In this document: piece by piece, positions 16,027 through 25,629 of the stretch | How the letters are laid out: each line of letters begins with the position of its first letter | Position numbering within the stretch: the first letter of the stretch is position 1 | Assembly (NCBI RefSeq): GCF_900177345.1 | Contig: NZ_FWZT01000013.1 | Location: 1-64,000, forward strand | Direction of reading: 5' to 3' | Length of the DNA: 64,000 nt | Source of the DNA: Pseudobacteriovorax antillogorgiicola | GTDB taxonomy: Bacteria > Bdellovibrionota_B > Oligoflexia > Oligoflexales > Oligoflexaceae | Notes under the pieces: model-generated | Told to the model about the DNA's origin: nothing | What the model saw: the letters and a program-made list of their open reading frames with translations, nothing else | The model's database searches: none | Program-made: the position numbers and the translations under genes

Positions 16027-18389
16027 CACAATCGAGACTCGCTTTCTTCGAAGGCGGCCGGATAGATTTGACGTAAAACCTCTTCGGCTGTAGCGGGCAG
16101 TTTAAAACCTGATACACTGCTACCTGTTTTTTGTTGCAAAGCATTTTTTATAGCCGCCCATGGAGATGCGCATAGGAGAAAGGGTGGTTCACCGACCGCC
16201 TTGCTGCCTTTGACTGAACTATGCTTGGTCGGGTTTTCTACGAGTTTAATATGGAATTCACGAGGCGTATCTTGAATGTTAGGAATTTTATAGGTGGTAG
16301 GTGAATGACTCAGTAACCGTCCGTCCTGGTCATAAACCAACTCCTCAGAGATCGCCCAACCGCAGCCCTGAATAAAACCTCCCGCGATCTGACCATAATC
16401 AATACCTTCTTGAATCGATCTTCCAAGCTCCATCAAAATATCCACACGATCCATTTTCACATCACCAGTCAAGGTATCGACTCGCACTTCTGTGACGGCC
16501 ATTCCTTGAGTATAGTATAGAAATGGCTGTCCCCGGCCTGCTTGACGATCGTAGTGAATATCTTTGGTTTTATAGTGTCCGTAGGCCCCCAAAGACACAC
16601 GATTGTGATAGGCACAATCCACTAGGTGTGCAAAGGAAACCCCTTTATTGGATTCTCCTTTGAGGTACACCTGATCATTTTCGAAAATAACATCACTGGC
16701 TCTGGGGTGATCAGGTTCATCGTAGTCATGAAGCTCCAAAATGGGATTCGGCCTTTGATCAACGGGATGCGATAGATAATAGGCGGCATAGCCCGTAAGT
16801 GGTTTCAAAATATTTTCACAGGCGATAAGCGCAGCATAACCATTGATATCAGAGCCAGATGAAGCCGCCGTGGCCGAGGTATTATGGTTTTTTTCCGTGG
16901 ACGTTGTCATCACTTTCACCCGATCGTAGCTGACTCCAAAGGCTTCAGCGACGATCACGGCGATTTTCGTGTTAACTCCCTGACCCATTTCAGTAGCACC
17001 GGTCGAAACTTGAATCGTTCCGTCGCGATGAACATTGACCAAGGCATTGCCCTGGTTCAAAAACTTCACGGTAAACGAAATCCCGAACTTTACGGGTGTC
17101 AAAGCGATACCACGCACCACATCAGGATTGGTTTGATTATGAGTTTCAATGGCAGCGCGACGCTGTTTATAGTCCGATGACTCCATGATCTGATCAAAAA
17201 GCTCAGGCAAGAGGTTGTTTTCCACCTTCTGCTCGTAGGGCGTTGTATTGCGAGACTCAATGCCATACAGATTCCTCCGCCGCACATCCGCTGCATCCAT
17301 CTTAAGAGCAAAAGCGATATCCTCGATAATGCTCTCAATCTGCATCACTCCCTGAGGCCCACCGAAGCCACGAAATGCTGTGTTAGGAGGATAATTTGTT
17401 TTGCAAACCGTACCCTTGATCCGGGCGTGTTCAAGGTAGTAGGCATTATCAACGTGAAGCATAGCTCGCTGTAGGATAGGTGCTGAGAGATCAAGATAGG
17501 CACCACCATCATTATAAAGCTGGATATCCAGGGCGCGAATCACACCATCATCTTCAAAGGCAACCTTATAATCATTGTGAAAGGCATGGCGCTTACCGGT
17601 CCAAGCCATATCCTCATCTTTACTCAGATGAAGGCGGCACACTCGTCCGAGCTTCTTGGCAGCTAGGGCACAGAGCACCGCGAAGTGTGTGGACTGTGAC
17701 TCCTTACCTCCAAAGGCGCCCCCCATCCGCTTCACCTCACAAACAACCTGGCTATACCCCAGCCCGAGAGCATGAGCCACCGTATGCTGAACTTCTGAAG
17801 GGTGCTGGGTGGAGGAATGCACCAAGATATCTCCTCCCTCTTGGGGATAGACTATCACGCTCTGGGATTCAAGATAGAAATGTTCCTGGCCGCCGGTATA
17901 GAAGCTGCCTTCAAGGACATTCTTTGCATCCTCGATTTGTTGATCCACATCTCCCCGCTCGATCAGCATCGGGCTGGGGTAGAAGTGTTTTTCAGCCTTT
18001 GCCGCGACAATGTCCAAGATCGCCTGGTCTGCTTTAACCTTTACCTCTACTAGGGCAGCAGCCTGCCTCGCTAGATGAGGAGTATCGGCAACCACTATGG
18101 CTAAGGGCTCTCCAAGATATTCAATGCGATCATCCACCAGTAAAGGCTGATCATGAAGGATGGGCCCCCATTGGTTGACTTTAAGATCCTTAGCCGTAAA
18201 GAATCCATAAACACCTTCAAGGTTCAAGGCAGCGCTGGGGTCTAAGGCCAAAAGCTGGCCCTTAGCGATGGGGCTCACAACCACACCCACAAAACACTCT
18301 CCATGAACCGGAGGGATATCTTCTACATATAGTGATTCGCCTGTCACGTGAGTGAGCGCTGAATCATGAAAGGCTTTCGATTTATCCAT
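16026..18389 (-). CDS. xdhB: Xanthine dehydrogenase, molybdopterin-binding subunit
   Basis: This subunit oxidises hypoxanthine to xanthine and xanthine to urate at the Mo centre. The 787-residue protein contains the family segments RMGGAFGGKESQ (near 225), AFRGFGGPQGVMQIE (near 340), GATEMGQGVNTKI (near 470) and, at the C-terminus, KAVGEPPFLLCASPWAAI. The Glu of GEPP is the catalytic base in the family. There is no signal peptide, so the enzyme is cytoplasmic, unlike the Tat-type hydroxylases elsewhere in the window. It overlaps xdhA by 8 nt and xdhC by a few nt. Adenine deaminase lies directly upstream of the operon, supporting purine breakdown. Confidence 0.95.
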   Translation of the reverse strand: MDKSKAFHDSALTHVTGESLYVEDIPPVHGECFVGVVVSPIAKGQLLALDPSAALNLEGVYGFFTAKDLKVNQWGPILHDQPLLVDDRIEYLGEPLAIVVADTPHLARQAAALVEVKVKADQAILDIVAAKAEKHFYPSPMLIERGDVDQQIEDAKNVLEGSFYTGGQEHFYLESQSVIVYPQEGGDILVHSSTQHPSEVQHTVAHALGLGYSQVVCEVKRMGGAFGGKESQSTHFAVLCALAAKKLGRVCRLHLSKDEDMAWTGKRHAFHNDYKVAFEDDGVIRALDIQLYNDGGAYLDLSAPILQRAMLHVDNAYYLEHARIKGTVCKTNYPPNTAFRGFGGPQGVMQIESIIEDIAFALKMDAADVRRRNLYGIESRNTTPYEQKVENNLLPELFDQIMESSDYKQRRAAIETHNQTNPDVVRGIALTPVKFGISFTVKFLNQGNALVNVHRDGTIQVSTGATEMGQGVNTKIAVIVAEAFGVSYDRVKVMTTSTEKNHNTSATAASSGSDINGYAALIACENILKPLTGYAAYYLSHPVDQRPNPILELHDYDEPDHPRASDVIFENDQVYLKGESNKGVSFAHLVDCAYHNRVSLGAYGHYKTKDIHYDRQAGRGQPFLYYTQGMAVTEVRVDTLTGDVKMDRVDILMELGRSIQEGIDYGQIAGGFIQGCGWAISEELVYDQDGRLLSHSPTTYKIPNIQDTPREFHIKLVENPTKHSSVKGSKAVGEPPFLLCASPWAAIKNALQQKTGSSVSGFKLPATAEEVLRQIYPAAFEESESRL

Positions 18390-19818
18390 GAGTCCCAGCT
18401 CCTAACTCATTAAAGTATTTCTGTAGCAAATTTACCGATAGAACTCTGCGAAATACATGAGAGCCACGCAAATCGCTGATTGGTTGGATTTCCTTGAGCA
18501 TACTGACCTTAGCCTCATCAATCGTGGTTTGATTCCAAGGCTTACTCTGCATGGTAGACTCTGTACTTCTGAGCCTCAAGGGGCGGTCGGCCACACCGCC
18601 TAGGGCAAGTTTCATGGATGTGATCATCGCACCGTCTCGCTCCATAAGGAAGGCTGCACTAACGGTGGATATATCCAAGTCCTTGCGTTTCGAGACTTTA
18701 AACACGCGGAAGCCATCGCCTTTAGGAATTGGTATTTTCACCTGGGTGATGATCTCATCTTCCTCTAGGTCGAAGTCCTTATAGCCCCGGTAGAAATCCT
18801 CAAGAGGCACATATCGAAATGCCCCCTGCCGTTCAATTTTAAGCTCCGCGCCGAGGACCATTAGAGGCGGCATGGTATCGCCGATCGGTGAGCCATTTGC
18901 AATGTTGCCAACTAAGGTCGCGACATTTTTGATCTGGGGCGACGCAAATATGTGCAGGTAGCGACTTAGCTCTGGAATTGATTTTAGGCTGGCTTGCTCT
19001 AACTTTGTGAGTGTAACCCGGGCCCCAACGTGTAAACAACCATCGGATTCCTTAACAGCAGTTAGCTCTTCGATCAGCTGCAAGTCTAGAGCCTTTGAAA
19101 AGGTCCAATCTTTCTTGTTGACCCAAACACCAGTATCAGTTCCCGCTCCAAGAATTCGGACCTGAGGCTCGCTAGCCTTAATTGCGAGCGCATCTGACAG
19201 TGTTTTCGGCTTATTGTACTCTTGGGCCTGCGTTTTGATTTGCACTGGCTCAGATAGCCTAGCTTTTAAATCATCAGTGATTTGCTGGCTCAGATAGCGA
19301 TCTGCTAGAGGCTTAATCTTGCTCGCTTCCAATGCTAAACCTGATTCAATGATGCTCTTATAACCGGTGCAACGGCAAAGGTTACCGGTGCAAGCATTGC
19401 GAACATCCTGCTCAGACAGGCTTTTTTTAGCCTCGCACAGAGCACTTAAACTAGCTATAAAACCAGGAGTACAGAAGCCACACTGAGCCCCATGGTTTTT
19501 GGCAAATATATCCTGAATATGACTCGGTGCTCCACCTTCTATTAGCCCTTCTACTGTGACCAAACTATGACAGTCCAGGTGATAGACTGAGGCGATGCAG
19601 GAATTCAAGGTTTTAAAACGTCGTCCTTGGGCTTGGTCTGCTTCAGCACCCCGAGCAAATAGCACGCTGCATGAACCGCAGTCCCCTTCAGCGCAAACCA
19701 CTTTGGTACCTGTTAGGTGCTTGTGTTGACGAATATAATCGACCAAGCTTAGCAACACAGCATCGCCACGAACTTCGTGGCGATGGCCATTGATATAGAG
19801 TAGGATGTAGTCTCTCAA
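18382..19818 (-). CDS. xdhA: Xanthine dehydrogenase, [2Fe-2S]/FAD subunit
   Basis: This subunit passes electrons from the Mo site through two [2Fe-2S] clusters to FAD/NAD. The N-terminal ferredoxin domain has CAEGDCGSC plus a later Cys (LNSCIAS). The second cluster domain has QCGFCTPGF and CTGNLCRCTGY, all eight Cys present. The FAD domain includes ILGAGTDTGVWVNK, ASPQIKNVATLVGNIANGSPIGD and LEEDEIITQV. The frame stays open to a TTG at 19884, but GGGGAG lies 6 nt before the TTG at 19818, which begins MRDYILLYINGHRHEV as family members do; this start (478 aa) is preferred. First gene of the xdh operon. Confidence 0.93.
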   Translation of the reverse strand: MRDYILLYINGHRHEVRGDAVLLSLVDYIRQHKHLTGTKVVCAEGDCGSCSVLFARGAEADQAQGRRFKTLNSCIASVYHLDCHSLVTVEGLIEGGAPSHIQDIFAKNHGAQCGFCTPGFIASLSALCEAKKSLSEQDVRNACTGNLCRCTGYKSIIESGLALEASKIKPLADRYLSQQITDDLKARLSEPVQIKTQAQEYNKPKTLSDALAIKASEPQVRILGAGTDTGVWVNKKDWTFSKALDLQLIEELTAVKESDGCLHVGARVTLTKLEQASLKSIPELSRYLHIFASPQIKNVATLVGNIANGSPIGDTMPPLMVLGAELKIERQGAFRYVPLEDFYRGYKDFDLEEDEIITQVKIPIPKGDGFRVFKVSKRKDLDISTVSAAFLMERDGAMITSMKLALGGVADRPLRLRSTESTMQSKPWNQTTIDEAKVSMLKEIQPISDLRGSHVFRRVLSVNLLQKYFNELGAGTHG

Positions 19819-19939
19819 GATCGACTCCCCGAGCAAATACTGAACAAAAAGCGATTCATTTATTGTAGGCGTTGATCGGCCCAAGAGCTAGAACCGATCT
19901 CAAACCTGCCTTATCGCCAAACAGGTAAGGCTGAACCGA

Positions 19940-19958
19940 GACCCAGCCTCGCTGGGTC
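19940..19958. terminator. Perfect hairpin between adenine deaminase and xdhA
   Basis: GACCCAGC (19940-19947) and GCTGGGTC (19951-19958) form an 8-bp perfect stem with loop CTC. It lies downstream of ade and upstream of xdhA on the minus strand. It may terminate ade transcription or act as an attenuator controlling read-through into xdhA. No T-run follows on the minus strand. Confidence 0.5.
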
Positions 19959-20020
19959 GATCCATTAATCTATGACAAAACTTTGGTAAATTTAAGGGAA
20001 AAACAAGGCCTATCGAGGAC

Positions 20021-21793
20021 TCAAGCCTTAACGACAGGGATCATTTCAAATTGATCGACATCCACGAGCCCCCGGTCAGTGATTTTCAGTGAAGGAATCA
20101 CTGGCAAGGCTAGGAAAGACAGTTGTAAGAATGGCTCATCGAGCTGGCAACCCATGGCTCGGGCTTTGGCTTTCAGACGCTTCAATGTGTCAGCCACAAG
20201 ATCTGGTGATTCGTGGGTCATCAAGCCACCGAGAGGTAAGGGCAAAGCTTCCCATTGGCCCTGACCATCCACGACGACAATTCCACCGTCGATAGACTTA
20301 ATCGCCTCCAAACCCTTGAGCATGGCCTGATCTGAAGCAGCAACTGCGATAATATTGTGGGAGTCATGATTGATACTGGTGACAATGGCACCTTCTTTGA
20401 GACCAAAGCCTTGGACAAAGCCAATGGTTTGATTTCCAGTGCCATGGTGGCGTTCAAAAACGGCGATTTTCAGAATGTCTTGATCAAGATTGCTCTGCAG
20501 TTCCCCACCTTTGGCGACAACCTTATGCTCCAAGCGCTGAGTCAAGATCTGATTAGGTATGACACCTATGACATGGACTATGCTATCCTCAAGTGACTCG
20601 ATGCGTAGATCGTCTTTGGTCACCTGTTTCATATTAATATTACGGCCGGTGATAGCAACCTGCTCCCCAGCAGCAACTTTTTCAAGAACAGCCTCATCCA
20701 CAGGATGTCCGGCCTTAAAAACTTGATTGATTTGCAAGCCAGATGCCCAGCTTTGAGCATCGCGCGGCTGTACAAGGCAGAGGTCAGCGATCAGCCCTGG
20801 CGCGACCGCACCCCGATCATCAAGGCCGTAGAGTCGCGCAGCTCCGAAACTTGCAGCACGGAAGATATCTTCCGGCCTCATTCCCCCTCGGAGAGCCATA
20901 TCAACAATACAATTGATATGCCCTGTTTCCGCGATATCCAAAGGGTTGCGATCATCGCTACATAGCCCTACTGTGGCTGAAGTATAGGCATCGATCAGAG
21001 GCAAGAGCGTTTGAGCATCCTTGGCACAAGAGCCTTCACGAATAAGAACCGCAATTCCTTTGCGTAACTTTTCCTGAGCCTCTTCCAATCGCGTTGATTC
21101 ATGACAGCTGTGAATCCCTGCCACCCCATAGGCGTTGAGATCCTTGCCACTGAGGCTGGGGCAATGACCATCACGCTTTAGCTCCTTGTAGTCAAGGAGC
21201 TTCTGCAAGACTTCTTCGTCCCCATGAAGCAGCCCAGGAAAGTTCATCATTTCAGCCAGACCGAGCACCCGAGGGTGGTCGCGGAATTCTTTGATATCCT
21301 CGGCATGAAGGGCGAAGCCATTGCTTTCAAACCCAAGCTCCTCACTGGTCGAAGGTACACAGCTCGGCACCATCACGAAAATATCCATCTCTAGGGGCGC
21401 CGAAGAATCCAAGGCCCAACGAATCCCATCCTTGCCCTTGACGTTGGCAATCTCATGAGGGTCCCAGATAGCAGTTGTGGTTCCGCAGGGCATGGTCACC
21501 TGCTGGAATCGAGCTGGAGTCATAAGGCTTGACTCAATGTGAACGTGGGAATCGATAAACCCTGGGACCAAGTACTGGCCGGTACCGTCGATCACGTGCT
21601 GACCTTCGTAGGGCTCGTCAATCCCAACGATAGCTCCCTCAAACATGGCAACATCACCTAGCACGAACTTCCCTGAGTAAACATCCAGATAGTGAGCGTT
21701 TTTAATCACGATGTCGGCCTTGATCTCGCCGCGAGCAGCTTTTATTTTGGATCTTAGGGTTGCGATGGAAATGTAGCGAGCTTTACTAGTCAT
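20021..21793 (-). CDS. ade: Adenine deaminase
   Basis: The enzyme converts adenine to hypoxanthine and ammonia. The 590-residue protein is of usual length for the bacterial Ade family. Metal-site and family segments are GFIDSHVHIESSLMTP (near 95), WDPHEIANVKG, GIHSCHESTRLEEA and GLCSDDRNP. The C-terminal domain has SINHDSHNIIAVA and the family-like PLGGLMT. A GTG at 21799 is possible, but the ATG at 21793 has GAGG 5 nt upstream. Its hypoxanthine product is the substrate of the xanthine dehydrogenase encoded 140-200 bp downstream on the same strand, so the genes plausibly form one purine salvage/catabolic unit. Confidence 0.95.
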   Translation of the reverse strand: MTSKARYISIATLRSKIKAARGEIKADIVIKNAHYLDVYSGKFVLGDVAMFEGAIVGIDEPYEGQHVIDGTGQYLVPGFIDSHVHIESSLMTPARFQQVTMPCGTTTAIWDPHEIANVKGKDGIRWALDSSAPLEMDIFVMVPSCVPSTSEELGFESNGFALHAEDIKEFRDHPRVLGLAEMMNFPGLLHGDEEVLQKLLDYKELKRDGHCPSLSGKDLNAYGVAGIHSCHESTRLEEAQEKLRKGIAVLIREGSCAKDAQTLLPLIDAYTSATVGLCSDDRNPLDIAETGHINCIVDMALRGGMRPEDIFRAASFGAARLYGLDDRGAVAPGLIADLCLVQPRDAQSWASGLQINQVFKAGHPVDEAVLEKVAAGEQVAITGRNINMKQVTKDDLRIESLEDSIVHVIGVIPNQILTQRLEHKVVAKGGELQSNLDQDILKIAVFERHHGTGNQTIGFVQGFGLKEGAIVTSINHDSHNIIAVAASDQAMLKGLEAIKSIDGGIVVVDGQGQWEALPLPLGGLMTHESPDLVADTLKRLKAKARAMGCQLDEPFLQLSFLALPVIPSLKITDRGLVDVDQFEMIPVVKA

Positions 21794-21859
21794 AGGCACC
21801 TCATGAAAACCGGGGCGGGAAACTCAAAAAACGATCGCCCTTTTTACGCTATTTTAGAT

Positions 21860-21885
21860 GGCCCTGCAAGCAGAGAGCAAGGGCC
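21860..21885 (-). terminator. Hairpin downstream of the 7TM histidine kinase gene
   Basis: GGCCCTGC (21860-21867) pairs with GC(A)AGGGCC (21877-21885), with one bulged A and a 9-nt loop. On the minus strand it lies about 50 nt past the kinase stop codon and before ade. An A/T-rich stretch (ATCTAAAATAGC) follows. It probably separates the kinase and ade transcripts. Confidence 0.55.
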
Positions 21886-21936
21886 GTCTGGCGGTCGTCT
21901 GGACTTTCACACTAAAATCAGCGGCCTAGGGCCGGT

Positions 21937-24594
21937 CTAAGCTTCCATAGCAAGGGCTCGATCGTAGGTTTCGAAGGGCAAAAATATTGTAAAAGTACTG
22001 CCTTCACCTAGAGTCGAATTGATTGTTATTGCCCCTCGAAGCTCTGCTACTGCTTCTGCGACTGCGGCCATCCCCACTCCACGACCAGAGATTTCTGTAA
22101 CCATAGAAGAGGTGGAGAATCCAGGATGAAAGATAAGCTGTCTGATATCATCATCACCTAATTCGCTGGCTTCCTTCTCGCTGATGATGCCAAGACTAAA
22201 AGCCTTTTCGCGAATTCGTGTTACATCCATCCCGCGGCCGTCATCACGGAGCATGATACGAAGACCGTCGTCTAGAGACTCGAAGGATAAAGTGATAGAG
22301 CCTTGCTCGGCCTTGTGTCCCCGACCGGCTGGATCTTCGATGCCATGATCCACCGCGTTGCGAACCATATGAATCAGACTATGGAAAACCGGGGAGTATT
22401 CCATGCCGAATCGAAGGTGACCGCCCACAAGCTCAAACTGAATTTCCTTTTCCAATTGGGATGCAAGGTCTTGGACATTCTTTTGAATCGGGCCAAGAAA
22501 AGATCGTACCGGCTTAAACATCAAACGGTCTAATTTCTGCTGAAGATCGAGACTCTGTGGTTCTTTTATGTGACCGCGGACGTAGGCTTTTATGTCGTCA
22601 ATATCATACTGAGAAATTAGGTTCGTATCGGTGAGGTGACTCATATCGATATCGAGCACCTGGTGGTTCTCTTCGAGGATTCCATATAGCGAGTTTCGGA
22701 CTGATTGAACATCGACGGGACTGATGGTCGGCTGACTCTCAACATCGTGAACCAAACGGGCTGTAGCGCGAAGCCCAAAGGCCCCCAAGTTCCCTTTAAC
22801 CGTGTGCAGCAAGGCGCGAGCTCGCCCCTCATCTCCTTGGCGTGCTGCTTCCTCCGCTCCATCCACCTCGTGGTTGAAATCTTCTAGAAACACTTTAAAG
22901 GAATCCATATCCCTAAGAATCTCAAGCAACATCTCGTTGTTTCTTACGGTTTCCTCGGCTTCGGTGAGACTTGTCACGTCTGTTATTGTAAAAAGAATCG
23001 CAGCAATTTCTTGGTTTTTTTCATCACGGATTTCCGAACCTGTTAAGTCGAGGGTACGATGCTTCACTTGAATGCGTCGCGGGATGAGCGATAAACTCAC
23101 GTCAGTTGGCATAAATCCTTCCATCACTTGATCCAGGGCAAGATCAAATTGTTGCCGCATGTCACGATCAATAGATAGTAGATTGCTGAGCTTCTGACCT
23201 TCGTCGACCCTACAGTCCAAAAGTTGGCTACACGACCTGGTGAATCCTGGCATGATAAGCCCCTTTGGATCTACCAAAATGAATCCAGACTGAACGTGAT
23301 TAAGAATTCGATTGATTTCCTTGGTCCGCGCATCGACTTTTCGCTCCAAGCCTTCGTTGAGACCACGAACTTCTTTTTCTGCTTGTTCAGCACGATCGTA
23401 GGCACGATCGAATCGGGTCGATAAGATGAGGGACTGGAAGAAAATGAATGCAAAGAGTCCAACATGCGACATAGGCACCGTATCGACAATTCTATTAGCA
23501 TCCAGGATATCGTTTATAATGGCGAGAAAAAAGACCCCAAATCCAGCTAGGAAGAAGGCTGCTCCATCACGCTTATGGCGCCAGGCCCTGACAACAACCG
23601 CAACTACCGCTAAACCGAACACCAGTGTCACCACTTGAAAGCCTTTGAGAAGAGCTGGAAAGACATTGCCGTCCGTAACCATAATCAAGGCCATCCAAGC
23701 AAACCCTAAGCCAGCGGCTAGCTGAGCAAGCCACCCTTTCATTTCATCAGGATATAGAGATCGAGTCAGTAAGCTCATTGCAGCGATCCCGAGGGCAAAG
23801 CCAAGATACTCAATTCTTATCGCAGCTAAGTAGGTGACATCTGGCATCAGCAGCATCAGCAATTCCCCCTGCCCAGCGACCAAGGAGCGGAAGCCGATAG
23901 CGAAGCAGAAAATCCCGTAATACAGGGGTGATAGGCGTGTCTTTCGAATCCACCACAGATAAACATGATAGAAAACCATAATGATGATACAGCCAAGAAT
24001 CAAACTATCTTTGATCACAGCATGAAGTTGATCTTCCAGCATCATCGCAGGAGTTCCTAACACCACAGGACCGCTCCCCCCGCCAAAGAAATAGCTGGCA
24101 TTGGACATTTGAATCACAATATGATTGCGACCGAGCCTGGGAGTAAATTGGATGTAGCTATTTTTTTTATAAGGTACTTCATAGGAAGGATTACTGGCAA
24201 CCATACCTTGGCTCGAACGCATCACTCCGTTGACCCAGATTTTTGAAGCAGAGCGAACCCCAGGAAGTTTTAAAGTCAGTGGAGCTGTGGACTTAATATC
24301 GAATCTAGCCCAAAATGTCGCTGAGCCGTGCGCATCGAGGGTCACCCCATTGACCGACCTACCATTCCATTCTGCTCTTGGGTTCAAGAAACCGGTGGGC
24401 TGAACATCATCACTCGCAATTAGCTCAGGATCGAGTAACTGCCCCCAATAGAAGGCCCACGGCCCATCGAGAGCCTGCGCCCCTTGCTCCCAATCATGGT
24501 TCATTAGATCACAGTAACCATACTGACAGTTTTCGGATTTGCCGAGTAAGGCAGACATATGCAACAAAATGAGGGAAAGTAAAAGTAAGCGCAT
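21937..24594 (-). CDS. 7TMR-DISM membrane sensor with PAS-like, HPt and CheA-type ATPase domains
   Basis: The 885-residue sensor has a signal peptide. A periplasmic jelly-roll follows (about 25-190, with LDGPWAFYWGQL and SATFWARF, as in 7TMR-DISMED2-type domains). Seven hydrophobic helices span about 195-400, and a coiled coil (RAEQAEKEVRGLNEGLERKV) comes next. A PAS-like region has ILNHVQSGFILVDPKG. An HPt segment LLHTVKGNLGAFGLRA near residue 590 carries the probable phospho-His. A CheA-like ATPase follows: HMVRNAVDHGIED (N box), DDGRGMD (G1), SGRGVGMAAV (G2), GEGSTF. There is no receiver or CheW domain, so its response regulator must be elsewhere. Confidence 0.9.
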   Translation of the reverse strand: MRLLLLSLILLHMSALLGKSENCQYGYCDLMNHDWEQGAQALDGPWAFYWGQLLDPELIASDDVQPTGFLNPRAEWNGRSVNGVTLDAHGSATFWARFDIKSTAPLTLKLPGVRSASKIWVNGVMRSSQGMVASNPSYEVPYKKNSYIQFTPRLGRNHIVIQMSNASYFFGGGSGPVVLGTPAMMLEDQLHAVIKDSLILGCIIIMVFYHVYLWWIRKTRLSPLYYGIFCFAIGFRSLVAGQGELLMLLMPDVTYLAAIRIEYLGFALGIAAMSLLTRSLYPDEMKGWLAQLAAGLGFAWMALIMVTDGNVFPALLKGFQVVTLVFGLAVVAVVVRAWRHKRDGAAFFLAGFGVFFLAIINDILDANRIVDTVPMSHVGLFAFIFFQSLILSTRFDRAYDRAEQAEKEVRGLNEGLERKVDARTKEINRILNHVQSGFILVDPKGLIMPGFTRSCSQLLDCRVDEGQKLSNLLSIDRDMRQQFDLALDQVMEGFMPTDVSLSLIPRRIQVKHRTLDLTGSEIRDEKNQEIAAILFTITDVTSLTEAEETVRNNEMLLEILRDMDSFKVFLEDFNHEVDGAEEAARQGDEGRARALLHTVKGNLGAFGLRATARLVHDVESQPTISPVDVQSVRNSLYGILEENHQVLDIDMSHLTDTNLISQYDIDDIKAYVRGHIKEPQSLDLQQKLDRLMFKPVRSFLGPIQKNVQDLASQLEKEIQFELVGGHLRFGMEYSPVFHSLIHMVRNAVDHGIEDPAGRGHKAEQGSITLSFESLDDGLRIMLRDDGRGMDVTRIREKAFSLGIISEKEASELGDDDIRQLIFHPGFSTSSMVTEISGRGVGMAAVAEAVAELRGAITINSTLGEGSTFTIFLPFETYDRALAMEA

Positions 24595-24727
24595 TGCAAG
24601 ACCTCATGACTAGAGTAACGCTATATTCGGCTTTAGCCTTCGTGACTAAAAACATATTTCAATTCCCTACAAATACTTTTAGTTACAGGTAGTTATACGC
24701 ACATACTCCAAAGTAATTACAACCTTA

Positions 24728-24760
24728 GTCTGGCCCTTTCGGATAGTCACGGGCCTAGAC
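24728..24760. repeat. Hairpin in the divergent region upstream of the GH16 gene
   Basis: GTCT-GGCCC (24728-24736) pairs with GGGCC-T-AGAC (24751-24760), with a single bulged T, around a 14-nt loop. It lies between the divergent kinase and GH16 genes, about 130 nt before the GH16 start. It may be a terminator of a short upstream transcript or part of a structured leader. No riboswitch class could be matched. Confidence 0.45.
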
Positions 24761-24891
24761 TTTGATTTTCTGAAAGGTTCCTCCTGAGCACTGAGCGGCC
24801 ATAATTTTTAGTGATCGAGAAGATCTCATCATGAATGTAAATTAGCTCCTGCCTAGACATCGTCTAACTATATTTATGAGTGGGAGTTACA

Positions 24892-25629
24892 ATGAGATTT
24901 CGATATTTTTTAAGCTTGGCAGCATGCGTCGTATGCTCAAGCACCTTTGCAAAGCCCTATGTCAGTGGCGAAATTGTCAGCCAGGAGAGTTATAAATATG
25001 GCCGCTATGAAGCCCGTATGAAAGCTGGATGGGGGAGTGGAACAATTACCGCGTTTTTCCTTATGAAGGACGGCTCATGGTTACCAGGTACAGAATGGCA
25101 AGAGCTTGATTTTGAAATTTTTGGCAAAGGTGATGGCACACGGTTCCAAAGCCAGATCATGACCCCTGGTGACCCTAGGACCCAAAACAACGAATATCAC
25201 AGAAGTGAGACCACCCTGGACGAAAATTATCACGTCTACACCATCGACTGGGCTCCTGATTATCTTGCCTTCTACCTTGATGGGCAACTGATGCGCTATG
25301 AAACAGATACAGAAACCTATAACAAGTTCTTCGATGCCAACCGGGTAGAACCGATGCAACTTCGCCTAACTTACTGGGCTGGTGATTCTGCCTGGTCAGG
25401 GCGACTAGATACGAGTAGCTTACCAAGTTATGTAGAGGTGGATTGGATTAAACGCTATCGCTGGGACAACGGCGAGTTCGTTCTGGATTGGGTGGATGAG
25501 TTTGATTCGTTTGACTACAGCCGCTGGACAAAAGCTGCATGGACCTTTGAATATGCAGTGAATGACTTTACCCCTGAAAGCACCTTTACTCTAGACAGCA
25601 AGCTCTTCCTTCGGCTGGCTCCCCGCTAG
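24892..25629 (+). CDS. Secreted glycoside hydrolase family 16 protein (beta-1,3(4)-glucanase type)
   Basis: GH16 enzymes cleave beta-1,3 or mixed-linkage glucans and some galactans with retention. The catalytic signature ExDxE is present as Glu71-Leu-Asp73-Phe-Glu75, with Glu71 the expected nucleophile and Glu75 the acid/base. The opening SGEIVSQESYKYGRYEARMKAG and the YHVYTIDWAPDYLAFYLDG segment are family hallmarks. A signal peptide (MRFRYFLSLAACVVCSSTFA) indicates secretion. GGGAG 5 nt upstream supports the ATG at 24892 rather than the in-frame GTG at 24880. At 245 residues it is a single catalytic domain. A GH17 protein lies 4 kb downstream. Confidence 0.9.
   Translation: MRFRYFLSLAACVVCSSTFAKPYVSGEIVSQESYKYGRYEARMKAGWGSGTITAFFLMKDGSWLPGTEWQELDFEIFGKGDGTRFQSQIMTPGDPRTQNNEYHRSETTLDENYHVYTIDWAPDYLAFYLDGQLMRYETDTETYNKFFDANRVEPMQLRLTYWAGDSAWSGRLDTSSLPSYVEVDWIKRYRWDNGEFVLDWVDEFDSFDYSRWTKAAWTFEYAVNDFTPESTFTLDSKLFLRLAPR

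Noticed and set aside
17480-18037. 185-codon plus-strand open frame inside xdhB
   Set aside because: Antisense to a well-conserved xanthine dehydrogenase region; composition (many Arg/Pro/His) is that of a shadow frame.
21800-21936. Purine riboswitch upstream of adenine deaminase
   Set aside because: The conserved purine-aptamer core and its two kissing loops are not present; only a terminator-like hairpin is seen.
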